A stretch of 59,000 nt of DNA, taken from the NCBI RefSeq assembly GCF_010667685.1, contig NZ_WHZW01000018.1, positions 19,747 to 78,746 on the forward strand, read 5' to 3'. Below are positions 34,454 through 44,100 of this stretch, in pieces; positions within the stretch are counted from its first letter, which is position 1, and each line of letters begins with the position of its first letter. The position numbers and the translations under genes were made by a program. The notes under the pieces are model-generated. The model was given only the letters and a program-made list of their open reading frames with translations, was not told the DNA's origin and did no database searches. The stretch comes from Bifidobacterium aerophilum (GTDB lineage: Bacteria; Actinomycetota; Actinomycetes; Actinomycetales; Bifidobacteriaceae).

Positions 34454-35256
34454 GACCGCTCCTTCCGTCCGCTCGTCGTCTCTTCGTTTCCATTATCGCC
34501 GGTTCCGCCGCGCTTCGCGGACAGTGAACCGTTGGAGTCACGGCCGGAACCGCCAGTGGCAACACCTGTGGAACCGCCCGATGGTCTGCCGTATCCACGC
34601 TCTCTCGCATACGAGGCAAGGTCGCGCTTGAGCTGCGTGCGGGCGCGGTTGAGACGGCTCATCACCGTGCCGATCTTCACGCCCTGCTCGTCGGCCACCT
34701 GCTGGTAGGTCTTGCCGTCGATCACCGTGTCGATGAACACCTGCCGGCGTTCGGGAGGCAGCCGGTCGAGCGCGGCCATGATCTCCTCGGGCGCGAAGGT
34801 GTCGAGGTATTCCTGTTCCGCGGATTTCAGTCCTTCCGACGAATGTTCGGACGCCGAGTAGATGTCCCAGTCGTCGTATTCGCCGGTCGAATCGTTGGCG
34901 CGTTGCGGGCGCCGCTTGGCCTTCGCGTACTGGTTGAAGTAGGCGTTGCGTTCGATCGTGGTCATCCACGCTTCGAAGTTCGAGCCTTCCTGGAAGGTGT
35001 CGAACGCCTTGAATCCGCGTTCGAACGTGTCCTGCACGAGGTCCTGCGCGTCTTCGGAATTGTTGGTCAGTTTCATCGCCTGCCGGTACAGCGCGTCCAC
35101 GGCGGGCATGGCGAGACGCTCGAACCGTTCGCGTTTCGCCGCCATCCCGGGCGTCATGCTCCCCGCGCGCCCCGACCCGTCCACGGCTCCCCGCGCCTGG
35201 CCGGCGTCATCCCCGTCGTCGTGTTCGTTCACCTTTTCGTCTGCCACGGCTCCCAT
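34450..35256 (-). CDS. SigR/SigH-type ECF sigma factor
   Basis: ECF sigma factor related to the thiol-stress sigma factors of actinobacteria. Region 2 reads LYRQAMKLTNNSEDAQDLVQDTFERGFKAFDTFQEGSNFEAWMTTIERNAYFNQY; region 4 reads LDRLPPERRQVFIDTVIDGKTYQQVADEQGVKIGTVMSRLNRARTQLKRDL. A disordered tail of about 50 Gly/Ser residues follows region 4 and is unusual. The start is uncertain: ATG 35256 has no ribosome site, and ATG 35157 is an alternative that still keeps both domains. Coupled to the anti-sigma gene; divergent from murE. Confidence 0.88.
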   Translation of the reverse strand: MGAVADEKVNEHDDGDDAGQARGAVDGSGRAGSMTPGMAAKRERFERLAMPAVDALYRQAMKLTNNSEDAQDLVQDTFERGFKAFDTFQEGSNFEAWMTTIERNAYFNQYAKAKRRPQRANDSTGEYDDWDIYSASEHSSEGLKSAEQEYLDTFAPEEIMAALDRLPPERRQVFIDTVIDGKTYQQVADEQGVKIGTVMSRLNRARTQLKRDLASYARERGYGRPSGGSTGVATGGSGRDSNGSLSAKRGGTGDNGNEETTSGRKERS

Positions 35257-35377
35257 TGTAACGGCAGCGACGAAACCGTCCGGGCAGGCGGCCGGAACAC
35301 GCCCGGGCCGCCACCGAACGTGCACATGGCGCACGGTAGAATGGCCAGTTGTCACGAACGTAAGGGAGAGCATCATC

Positions 35378-36946
35378 ATGTCTTTGACGTTGCAATCGGC
35401 CGCCCGCCTGCTGGACGAGCATCATCTGCTGCGCGAGATCATCGCCGGCGATCTGTGGACGCTGGACGCGGCCGATGTCGACGGCGGCGATCGCCCGTTC
35501 TCGGACGTCACGTATGACACGCGTCAGGTCGCCGACGGCACGTTGCTGTTCTGCAAGGGCAACTTCAGGCCGGAATACCTGCACGGCGTGGACGAGCGCG
35601 GACTGGCGGCATACGTGGCCGAAACCGATTTCTCGTCTGTGACCCGCGCGTCCGGGCTGATCGTCGACGACGTGCGCAAGGCGATGAGCCTGCTGTCGGC
35701 CGCGTTCTTCGGTCGCCCGCAGGACGAGCTGACCGTGATCGGCATCACCGGCACGAAGGGCAAGACGACGACCGCGTACTTCACGCAGGCCGTGCTCAAC
35801 GATTATTCCGGCGGCAAATGCGCGCTGTTCTCGTCGGTCGACAACTGCCTGGACGGCCACACGTACACCGAATCCGCGCTGACCACGCCGGAAAGCCTCG
35901 ACGCGTTCCGCATGATGCGCGAGGCCGTCGATAACGGCATGCGCTACCTGGTTATGGAGGTCTCCTCGCAGGCGTACAAGGTGCAGCGCGTCTACGGGCT
36001 CACGTTCGACGTGGCCGCGTTCCTGAACATCTCCCCCGACCATATCTCACCGATCGAGCATCCGACGTTCGAGGACTATCTGCACTGCAAGCGGCAGATC
36101 TCGTACAACTGCCGCACGCTGGTGCTCGGCGAGGACTGCGATCACGCCGACCTGATCCGTCAGGATGCGGCGCGCGCCGACGTTCCGGTCGTCTCGTTCG
36201 CGCTGCGCGACGAAGCCGGCGACGTGACCGACGGCATCGACGTCATCGCCACGCCGGACCCGCAGCATCCAACGCAGTACGTGTTCCTTGATCACGGCAA
36301 GGCCATCGGCGATTTCTCGCTCGAACTCGAAGGCGGATTCAACGCGGCCAACGCCGCGGCCGCGATCGCGATCGCCCGCAAGGCCGGCGTGCCTCAGGAC
36401 TCCCCCGCGTTCGCCGCGCTCGAACGGGTGCGCATCTCCGGACGCATGGAACGGTTCGCGAGCGCCGACGGCAACATCGTCGCCTACGTCGATTACGCGC
36501 ACAATTACGTGAGCACCAAGACGCTTGCCGAATTCGTGCTGCGCAAGTACGCGGACCGTTCTCCGAGGCTGGTGCTGGTGACTGGTTCGGTCGGCGACAA
36601 GGCCGTGGACCGCCGTCAGGGCATCATCGACGGCGCGCAGGACAAGGTGGACCGCATCATCCTCACGTCGGAGGACACCGTCAAGGAGCCGATGACCGAC
36701 ATTCTCGACGAGATGCGCGGTTATATCACGAATCCGCATGTGTCGTCCACGATCATCCTCGACCGTGCCAAGGCCATCGAAACCGCGGTCGAGGAGGCGC
36801 GCACGGACGCGAAGGCCGGCCGGCTGACGGTATTGCTGGTCATCGGCAAGGGCGAGGAGCAGTGGATCAAGGTCGGCGGCAAGCATGCGCCGTACGAGGG
36901 CGACGGCCATGTGATCCGCCGCCTGTTCGGCATCGCGCAGGACTGA
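35378..36946 (+). CDS. murE: UDP-N-acetylmuramoyl tripeptide synthase (MurE-like)
   Basis: Mur ligase of 522 residues that adds the third amino acid of the peptidoglycan stem. ATP loop GITGTKGKTTTAYFT, central-domain ALTTPESLDAFRMM and MEVSSQAYKVQRVYGL, and C-terminal GRMERFASADGNIVAYVDYAHNY. The DNPR motif that reads meso-DAP is absent; the equivalent stretch is TSEDTVKEPM. A lysine or ornithine substrate is therefore likely, as in bifidobacteria (inference). The ATG at 35378 has a TAAGGGAG site, and a TAGAAT -10 lies at 35337-35342. Confidence 0.9.
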   Translation: MSLTLQSAARLLDEHHLLREIIAGDLWTLDAADVDGGDRPFSDVTYDTRQVADGTLLFCKGNFRPEYLHGVDERGLAAYVAETDFSSVTRASGLIVDDVRKAMSLLSAAFFGRPQDELTVIGITGTKGKTTTAYFTQAVLNDYSGGKCALFSSVDNCLDGHTYTESALTTPESLDAFRMMREAVDNGMRYLVMEVSSQAYKVQRVYGLTFDVAAFLNISPDHISPIEHPTFEDYLHCKRQISYNCRTLVLGEDCDHADLIRQDAARADVPVVSFALRDEAGDVTDGIDVIATPDPQHPTQYVFLDHGKAIGDFSLELEGGFNAANAAAAIAIARKAGVPQDSPAFAALERVRISGRMERFASADGNIVAYVDYAHNYVSTKTLAEFVLRKYADRSPRLVLVTGSVGDKAVDRRQGIIDGAQDKVDRIILTSEDTVKEPMTDILDEMRGYITNPHVSSTIILDRAKAIETAVEEARTDAKAGRLTVLLVIGKGEEQWIKVGGKHAPYEGDGHVIRRLFGIAQD

Positions 36947-36990
36947 GCGGGTCTCAGGCCGCGCGCGACGAGCGCATATACGTACGTAAA

Positions 36991-37035
36991 AAGGCGGGAC
37001 GTTCCGAGATCATATGATCCGAGACGTCCCGCCTT
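36991..37035. terminator. Bidirectional terminator between murE and a FemAB-type gene
   Basis: Stem AAGGCGGGACGT / ACGTCCCGCCTT with a 21-base loop that itself contains the small palindrome GATCATATGATC, flanked by an A-run on one side. It can stop both convergent transcripts. Confidence 0.85.
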
Positions 37036-37072
37036 CGTATGTTCCGAAAGATCTTGCCGGACTTGCCCGCCG

Positions 37073-38044
37073 TCAGCCCTTGCGGATGCGCGAACGGATC
37101 TTGAGCGCCGTGTTCCACAGGTGGTACCACGGGCTGAGCGGCTTGTCGAACGTGCCGACCCAATAGATCGGTTCGTTGGCGAACAGCATCTTGAACTCGC
37201 TGATGCCGTCGTTGAGCAGGCCGTTGAGGTCGTACAGCACCGCGCCCTTCTCCTTGGCGGCAAGGATCGCGGTCCACTTGAGCAGGTAGTTGGCGCGCAG
37301 CGTCTTGCCTTCGTCGTTGACGCCGCCCCACAGTTCGAACGCGGTGCCGTTCGCGGAGGTGATGTTCCACAGGAACGACAGGACGCGTCCCTCGTGTTCG
37401 GCCACGAACAGCTGGCCGGCATCGCCGAACAGGGCGAACGCGGCGCGGTAGTATTCGTCCGGGTGCAGCGGGAAGTGGTCGTTGGCGGCGGTGTCATGGT
37501 AGATGGCGAGGATCGCGTCCAGATCGGCTTCGACTGCCGGACGGCATACGACGCCGTTGCGGCCGGCCTTGCGGATGTACTGGCGGGCCTTCTTGGAATG
37601 CAGGCCCTTCATGATCGTGTCCTCGTCCGGGGTCAGGTCGATGGCCGCGGTCTTGGCGAGCATGATGTACTTGCCCTTGACCCATGAACCGCCCAGTTCC
37701 AGCGATTCGACGGCCGGATCGATCTTCAGGCTCACCGAGGAGACGTGCTCCTTGCACCAGTCTGCGCAGGCGTCGGCCACGCGTGCCAGCTGCGCGTCAT
37801 CATCGGCGAACGGTCCGCGCGGAGCGTAGGAAATGGCGCGGAACGGCCACGGCAGGTCACGTACGAGGATCTGCGCGCCGCCAATGACGCGCCCGTCGTC
37901 CTTGACGACGACGCGATGCGCCGTCCACGGACCGGTGGACGCCTTGAGCTCGCCCCACTGCCACAGCTGCAGCGGATGGCCGTGACGCTCCTCGACCAGC
38001 GCGTTCCACTCGGATTGGTTCTGAATTTCGGTTGTCTCCTGCAT
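37073..38044 (-). CDS. FemAB/FemX-type peptidoglycan interpeptide-bridge aminoacyltransferase
   Basis: GNAT-fold protein of 323 residues that would transfer an amino acid from tRNA to the side-chain amine of the lipid II stem peptide. Features: WNALVEERHGHPLQLWQWGELKAS, the SYAPRGPFADD segment, KKARQYIRKAGRNGV and the C-terminal GAVLYDLNGLLNDGISEFKMLFANEPIYWVGTFDKPLSP, a typical Fem signature (YD.xG..). ATG 38044 has a GGAG site; ATG 38062 upstream is less likely. Divergent from a second Fem gene and close to murE, which forms a cell-wall group. Confidence 0.88.
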   Translation of the reverse strand: MQETTEIQNQSEWNALVEERHGHPLQLWQWGELKASTGPWTAHRVVVKDDGRVIGGAQILVRDLPWPFRAISYAPRGPFADDDAQLARVADACADWCKEHVSSVSLKIDPAVESLELGGSWVKGKYIMLAKTAAIDLTPDEDTIMKGLHSKKARQYIRKAGRNGVVCRPAVEADLDAILAIYHDTAANDHFPLHPDEYYRAAFALFGDAGQLFVAEHEGRVLSFLWNITSANGTAFELWGGVNDEGKTLRANYLLKWTAILAAKEKGAVLYDLNGLLNDGISEFKMLFANEPIYWVGTFDKPLSPWYHLWNTALKIRSRIRKG

Positions 38045-38164
38045 GATGCTCCATAGGTTCATTCACAATGCCGTACGCATATGGTATCCCACCGAGCCTA
38101 CCGACGCCCCGGAGCCGGACACGGGCCGTATTACACTCGTCACCGGTCAATCGCAAGGAGCATC

Positions 38165-39166
38165 ATGATTACGTTGGAAGCCGTCACCCCTGAAGTCTTG
38201 GAGGCGTCCGCAGCCGAGCACGACATCAGCCTTCCCATCGAACAGACCGCCGTATGGGCGGCGTATCAGGCCGACATCGACGGTCGCACGCCGTGGGGCG
38301 CGTACGTGATCCGCCGCGACGACGATGCGGTCGCGTTCATTTCGTTCATCGATTACGAAACGCACGGATACCACTATCTGCACGCCGCGCACGGGCCGGT
38401 CTGGATCGCCAGGCCCACGCCGGCCGAGGAACGCGAGGTCATCGACGCGCTGACGCAGGCCGTGCATGCCGAGGATCCGGGGATCGTGTTCCTGCGCATC
38501 GACGCCTGGTTCGAGGACGGCACCGAACCCGTGCTGTCGACCGTCCCGTATGACGAGACCGTCATCGTGGATCTGACCGGCGGGGACGACGCGATCCTGG
38601 GACGCATGAGGAAGCGCGGCCGTCGCGACGTGCGCAAGGCGCTGCGCGAAAGTCCGGCCGATTGCCGGGACGAAACCGAATCGGCAACGGCCGACTTCTC
38701 CGAATACTACGACGTGATGGTGGAGACGGCGCAACGCGACGGGTTCTCCCCCGCGCCGATGGACGACTACACCGATATGATCGCCGCGCTCGGCCCCGAC
38801 CATTGCCGCGTGTTCGCCGCCCGCATCGACGGACGGGTCGTCGCATGGTCGATCGTCACGTTGAACGGAGCCCGTGCGGTGTATTACTACGCCTGCATGA
38901 GCACCGCGGTGATGCATGATCTCGTGCCAGACAAGCTGCTGTACACGTTCTGCTGCGCGCTCGGCGCCCAAGGCTATACGCAGATCGACCTGATGGGCAT
39001 CGGCGACGATTTCTCGCCGTCGCTCAAGTCGTTGAACATGTTCAAGACCAAGTTCACGGAGGAGACCACACCCGTGGCCCCGGCCCGAGACGTGCCGATC
39101 AGGAAGGTGTTCTACGGCACGCTGACCGCCGCGGAGAAGCTGCGCGACTCGTTGCGCGAGCACTGA
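38165..39166 (+). CDS. Second FemAB/FemX-type aminoacyltransferase
   Basis: Protein of 333 residues with the same two-GNAT architecture as its divergent neighbour but quite different in sequence: SLPIEQTAVWAAYQADIDGRTPWGAYV, LHAAHGPVW, RMRKRGRRDVRKALRESP and the C-terminal YTQIDLMGIGDDFSPSLKSLNMFKTKF. Perfect AAGGAG site. Two enzymes suggest a bridge made of at least two residues added in order. Two strong hairpins follow at 39192-39251. Confidence 0.87.
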   Translation: MITLEAVTPEVLEASAAEHDISLPIEQTAVWAAYQADIDGRTPWGAYVIRRDDDAVAFISFIDYETHGYHYLHAAHGPVWIARPTPAEEREVIDALTQAVHAEDPGIVFLRIDAWFEDGTEPVLSTVPYDETVIVDLTGGDDAILGRMRKRGRRDVRKALRESPADCRDETESATADFSEYYDVMVETAQRDGFSPAPMDDYTDMIAALGPDHCRVFAARIDGRVVAWSIVTLNGARAVYYYACMSTAVMHDLVPDKLLYTFCCALGAQGYTQIDLMGIGDDFSPSLKSLNMFKTKFTEETTPVAPARDVPIRKVFYGTLTAAEKLRDSLREH

Positions 39167-39191
39167 ACGGCGCATTCCCGCATGACATCCA

Positions 39192-39251
39192 GTGGCCGTG
39201 GTCGTGGCCACGGCCACGTCACGGTGCGATGCGCGCGCGTATCGCACCGTG
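39192..39251 (+). terminator. Tandem hairpins after the second Fem gene
   Basis: GTGGCCGTGG / CCACGGCCAC (39192-39217) followed at once by CACGGTGCGAT / ATCGCACCGTG (39220-39251). Both stems are perfect (10 and 11 bp). No clear T-run follows, so they may be weak terminators or stabilising stems. Confidence 0.55.
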
Positions 39252-39287
39252 AACGCCGCGCCCCCTGTCCTCCCGCTCTCCCGTAAT

Positions 39288-39318
39288 ATTCATGAATTGT
39301 TAAGGTTCTATACCTTAA
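39288..39318 (+). promoter_or_regulatory. Paired palindromes in the oppA-like promoter region
   Basis: ATTCATGAAT (39288-39297, perfect) and TTAAGGT / ACCTTAA around TCTAT (39300-39318, perfect arms), in an AT-rich island about 32 bases before the gene. The second has operator form and overlaps the likely promoter. Confidence 0.5.
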
Positions 39319-39349
39319 TGCAACATGGTCATACGGAGAAAGGAGAACC

Positions 39350-40990
39350 ATGCATAGCAATCCCTCCAAGGTGCTGTCGGCGATAGCTGCCGCGACGGCG
39401 ATGATGCTCGCGCTGGCCGGATGCGGCGGGCAGTCCAACACCAAGACCGACGCCTCGGCCGACGGCGGCACGATCACCGCCATGAACTCGGAACCGGCGA
39501 CGACGCTGATCCCGGGCAACACGAACGCCGTCACCGGCGGCAAGGTGCTCGACCTCATCTTCTCCGAGCTGGTCGCCTTCGACGCGAACGGCAAGCCGGT
39601 CAACGAGGTCGCCAAGGAGATCAAGTCGAACGACGACGCGACCCAGTTCACCATCACCATCAAGGACGGCTGGAAATTCACCGACGGCACGCCGGTGACC
39701 GCCGAATCGTTCACCAAGGCGTGGAGCTACACGGCGAACGCGACGAACGCGCAGATCAACGCGAACTTCTTCTCGAACATCAAGGGCTACGACAAGCTGC
39801 AGCAGAAGGGCGCTCCCTCCGACGAACAGCTTGAGGGTCTCAAGGTCGTCGACGACCACACCTTCACCGTGGACCTGACAAGCTCCGACTCGAACTTCCC
39901 GATCAAGGTCGGCTACACCGGCTTCGCCCCGCTGCCGGAATCATTCTTCAAGGACCCGAAGGCGTTCGGCGAGAACCCGGTGGGCAACGGCGCCTACAAG
40001 TTCGTCAAGTGGGACCACAACAAGGAGATCGACGTGGTGAAGAACCCCGACTACAAGGGCAACTTCCCCGCGAAGAACGCCGGCGTGAAATTCATGCTGT
40101 ACACGAGCCCGCAGTCGGCCTACGCCGACGTGCTTTCCGGCAACCTCGACGTGATGGATTCCGTGCCCGCCACCGTGGCCGGCAGCCTCAAGTCCGCGAA
40201 GAACGTGCAGGTCTACAACGAGGCCGGCTCGTCGATCTCGCTGTTCGTGATCACGCAGGACTACAAGCACTTCGGTCCCGGCGAGGAGGGCCAGCTGCGT
40301 CGCCAGGCGATCTCGATGGCGATCAACCGCGAGCAGATCTGCGAGAAGATCATGTCCGGCCTGTGCACGCCGGCCACCGACTTCGCGGCCCCCGCGATCG
40401 ACGGACACTCCGATTCCCTGGCCGGCAAGGAGAACCTCGAGTACAACCCGGACAAGGCCAAGGAACTGTGGGCCAAGGCGAACGAGATCTCCCCGTGGGA
40501 AGGCACGTTCGAGATCGCATACAACACCGACGGCGGCATGAAGAGCATGTGGGACGCGGTCATCAACTCGATCAAGAACACGCTGGGCATCGACGCGGCC
40601 ACGCAGATCTTCGCCACCGGCTCCGAGCTGAGCGACGTGACCGACGGCCGTACGCTGCACAAGCCGCACCGCATGGGCTGGTCGCCTGACTACCCGTCGA
40701 TCGAGAACTACCTGACCTCGCTGTATTCGACCGCCGCGGCCGACGGCAACGGCGCGAACACCGGCGACTACAAGAACCCGGAGTTCGACGCGCTGCTCGC
40801 CAAGGGCAACGCGGAGTCCTCGACCGAAGCTGCGATCAAGGACTACCAGGCCGCCGAGGAGATCCTGCTCAAGGATCTGCCGAGCGTGCCGCTGTACTAC
40901 ACGAACGCGAACGGCGTGGCCAACAAGAACCTGAAGAACTTCAAGTTCAACTGGCAGAACAGCCCGATCTACCGCGACATGACGAAGTGA
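39350..40990 (+). CDS. Oligopeptide-type ABC transporter substrate-binding lipoprotein
   Basis: Family 5 extracellular binding protein of 546 residues. A lipoprotein signal ends in LALAGC with the lipidated cysteine at residue 25. The mature protein shows TAMNSEPATTLIPGNT, KFTDGTPVTAESFTKAWSY (the SBP family 5 signature), GNGAYKFVKWDHNKEIDVVKNPDY and GWSPDYPSIENYL. Likely ligand is an oligopeptide, but sugars or other molecules occur in this family. No permease or ATPase genes are adjacent, so it must work with a transporter coded elsewhere. AAAGGAG site; terminator directly after. Confidence 0.92.
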   Translation: MHSNPSKVLSAIAAATAMMLALAGCGGQSNTKTDASADGGTITAMNSEPATTLIPGNTNAVTGGKVLDLIFSELVAFDANGKPVNEVAKEIKSNDDATQFTITIKDGWKFTDGTPVTAESFTKAWSYTANATNAQINANFFSNIKGYDKLQQKGAPSDEQLEGLKVVDDHTFTVDLTSSDSNFPIKVGYTGFAPLPESFFKDPKAFGENPVGNGAYKFVKWDHNKEIDVVKNPDYKGNFPAKNAGVKFMLYTSPQSAYADVLSGNLDVMDSVPATVAGSLKSAKNVQVYNEAGSSISLFVITQDYKHFGPGEEGQLRRQAISMAINREQICEKIMSGLCTPATDFAAPAIDGHSDSLAGKENLEYNPDKAKELWAKANEISPWEGTFEIAYNTDGGMKSMWDAVINSIKNTLGIDAATQIFATGSELSDVTDGRTLHKPHRMGWSPDYPSIENYLTSLYSTAAADGNGANTGDYKNPEFDALLAKGNAESSTEAAIKDYQAAEEILLKDLPSVPLYYTNANGVANKNLKNFKFNWQNSPIYRDMTK

Positions 40991-41022
40991 CGGACGGATT
41001 CGTCCCAAACCTCTGACACGAC

Positions 41023-41061
41023 AAGGGCGGCTCTCTTCCCTCAAGGAAGAGAGCCGCCCTT
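41023..41061. terminator. Terminator between the oppA-like gene and smc
   Basis: Perfect 17-bp stem AAGGGCGGCTCTCTTCC / GGAAGAGAGCCGCCCTT with a 5-base loop; it serves both convergent genes. Confidence 0.93.
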
Positions 41062-41114
41062 CGCATATCCGGAACCGAAACCGGCGACCGACCGGCGGCG
41101 GCCCGTATCTCGGA

Positions 41115-44100
41115 TCAGTCCTCGGCGAGCCGCTGCGACACGACCGCCGTAACTCCGTCCGCACGCATCGTCACGCCATACAGCGCGTCGGCAATGCTCA
41201 TCGTCCGCTGCTGATGCGTGATCACGATGAGCTGCGCGTGTTCGCGCAACTGTTCGAACGCGTCGAGCAGGCGGGTCAGATTCACGTCGTCGAGCGCCGC
41301 CTCGACCTCGTCCATCACGTAGAACGGGCTCGGACGGGCCGTGAAGATCGCGAACAGCAGCGCCAGCGCGGTCAGCGACCGTTCGCCGCCGGACAGCAGG
41401 CTGAGCTGCCTGACGCGTTTGCCAGCCGGACTGGCCTCCACGATCACGCCGGTGGAGAGCAGATCGTCCGGCTTGTCGAGCCGAAGACGCCCCGTGCCTC
41501 CGGGGAACAGCGTGGCGAAGACCCGCTCGAACGCCGCGGCCGTGTCGTCGAAGGCATTGCGGAACACGTCGATCATCGTGGAGTCGAGGTCGCGGATCAG
41601 CTGCATGAGGTCGTCGCGTGACTTGGCGACGTCGTCGCGCTGCTCGTGCAGGTACTGGTTGCGGGTCTGCAGCGCCTCGTATTCCTCAAGCGCGAGCGGA
41701 TTCACCTTGCCGAGTGCGGCGAGATCGTGTTTGGCCCGTTCGAGCCGTTTGACCTGTTCCTCGCGCACGTAGGGCACGCTGAGCGGCAGCGTCGGCGGGT
41801 CGCCGGAACCGTCATCGGAGCCGTTCTCGGATACGGGCCGTCCGGTGTCGTCGAGCATCGGCACCGGCTGGTCGGGACCGTAGTCGCGTATGAGTTCGTC
41901 CACGTTCATGCCGAGTTCGTCGGAGATGCGTTTCGCGACCTGCCCGTACTCGGCGGCGAACCGTTCGCGGTTGACGTCGAGTGTGTGCTCGCGCATGGCG
42001 AGTTCGTTGACGCGTGGTTCGAGCTCGTCGCGTCGCGCGCGCAGCGTCTTGAGTTCGCTGTCGTGGTCGGCGGCCTCGGCCTGCAGTCGGACGCGTCGAG
42101 CCGACGTGTCGGCGATGGCGGAGCCGACCAGTTCGGCGACGGCGTGCGCGTCCGAGGCGATGCGCCGTGCATGATCGGCTTTGGCGCGGCGCAGACGGTT
42201 CGCCTCGTCGATGCGGGCACGGCGTTCGGCGGCGGCCTTCGCCTGGTCGCGAAGCAGGCCGCTTTGGCGTTCCAGCGAGGCGGCCGTGCGCTCGGCTTCG
42301 TCCCATGCGAGTTTCGCGGTCATTTCCCGTTCACGCGATTGCGCAAGTCCGGTTTCCAGTTCGCGTTCGCGAGCGGCCAGCTCGTCGGCGTCGGCGTTGT
42401 CGTCGGTGCCGGATTGTGCGGCCGTCAGCGCACGGTTCAGGTCGCCGACGCGCAACTGGTGCGATTCTCGCGATTCGTCGGTGGTCTTGATCGTATCGTC
42501 GATGCCGCGGATCTGCTTGTCGAGATTGGCGACCCGTTCGGATGCCGAAGCGAGCGCGGACGCCGCCTGTTCGGTCTTCAACCGGATCTCGGTGCGCATG
42601 ACGGCCGCCTGATCGACGGCGCGGCGCGCCTGATCACGTCCGGCGCGGGCCTGTTCGACCCGTTCGTTCAGTTTCGAGAGCCGATCCCGCAGTTCCGAGA
42701 CCTGTCTGATCGCCTTGTCCCGTCGCGCGACCAGGGACAGGTCGCTGTGCGCCGGCATCGAACCGCCCACGCCGCCGACCGGATTGACGATTTCGCCGGC
42801 TTGGGTGACGGCGCGGGAGAACCGGCGCACCGGCATATGTGCCGCATCGGTTCCATCCGACTCGTCCGATTCGTCCGTGCCGTCCACGGCCGCGATCGCC
42901 TCGTCCAAAGTGCGCACGGCCGCCACGTCGGCCAGCAGCAGGCGTACGGCGCGCACGACGCCGGCCGCTTGATCGGGGTCGGCCGCGTTCGGATTGGCCG
43001 TCACCAGCGAGGCAGCGGAGAACGGCGACGCCTGTTCGCCGGGCACGACGGCGTCGGACAGGGTATCGTCGGAGCGTGCCGGCAGCGGCATGAGCGCGAC
43101 GGCCTTGCCGAGCCGTCCCTCGCGCGCCAGTTCGAGCGCGCGGACCAACCGCCGCCGTTCGGGCACGACGATCGCGCCGGCGAACGCGTCGAGCGCGTGC
43201 GCCACGGCGTCCTCCCAGCCGTCGGCCACGCGGATGAAGTCGGACAGGTGCCCCATGGCGCCGATGGTGGGGTTGCGTTCCAGAGAACCGGCGGCGTTGC
43301 GGCTTTCCAGCGTGTCGTTCAACGCGTCCGCCTTGGCCTTGAGCGAGATGATCCGGCCGTTCAGGTCGCGTTGGGCATCCTGCAGGTCGTTGAGCGCGTC
43401 CTGTCGCGAGGATAGTTCCTGACGGGCCGCGGCCAGCGCCTGCGTGCCGTCGTCCTCGTCGCCGGCCTGCGCGCGCAGCCCCAGTGCGTCGCGCTGCGCG
43501 CACGCCTCGTCGTACTGGCGAATCAAGGTCGCACGCTGTTCGGCGAAGTCCTTGCCGCGGGTCACGGCCAGCTGCACGGCGGCCTCTTCGCGTGCGATGA
43601 GTTCGCGCAGGTTCGCGACCCGCGCGTCGCGCTGCTGGGTGGCGAGACGCAGTTCGGCGATCGTCTGGCGGATCGAGGCGAGCCGCTTTTCGCCGTCGGC
43701 GCGCTCCTCGGCGGCCTTGTCATGAGCCAGCCGCATGTCCTGCGCGGATTGCCGCTGTCGGGCGAGCTGCGCGTCGAGTTCGTCGGCCCGACGGTTCAGC
43801 AGGTCGGGATCGTCTCCGGGAACCTGCGCCATCTGGTCGGTCAGCGCCCGTTCGCGTTCCTCGGCGAGGGATGCGAGCGCGCGCAGCCGTTCCTGGATGC
43901 GCGACAGGTCATGCCACTGCTGGTTGATGCGGGCGATGGCCGGAGAGGCCTGCGAGGTCAGCGTCTCGACCTGTTCGGCGCGGACCTTGACCTGTGCCAG
44001 TTCGCGGCGCAGCCCGGTCAGTTCGCCGCGCACGTCGGCCAGTTGCGCGTGGGCGTCGTCGCGCTGCGTCATCGCTCGGGAGGCGTCGTCGGCGTACAGG

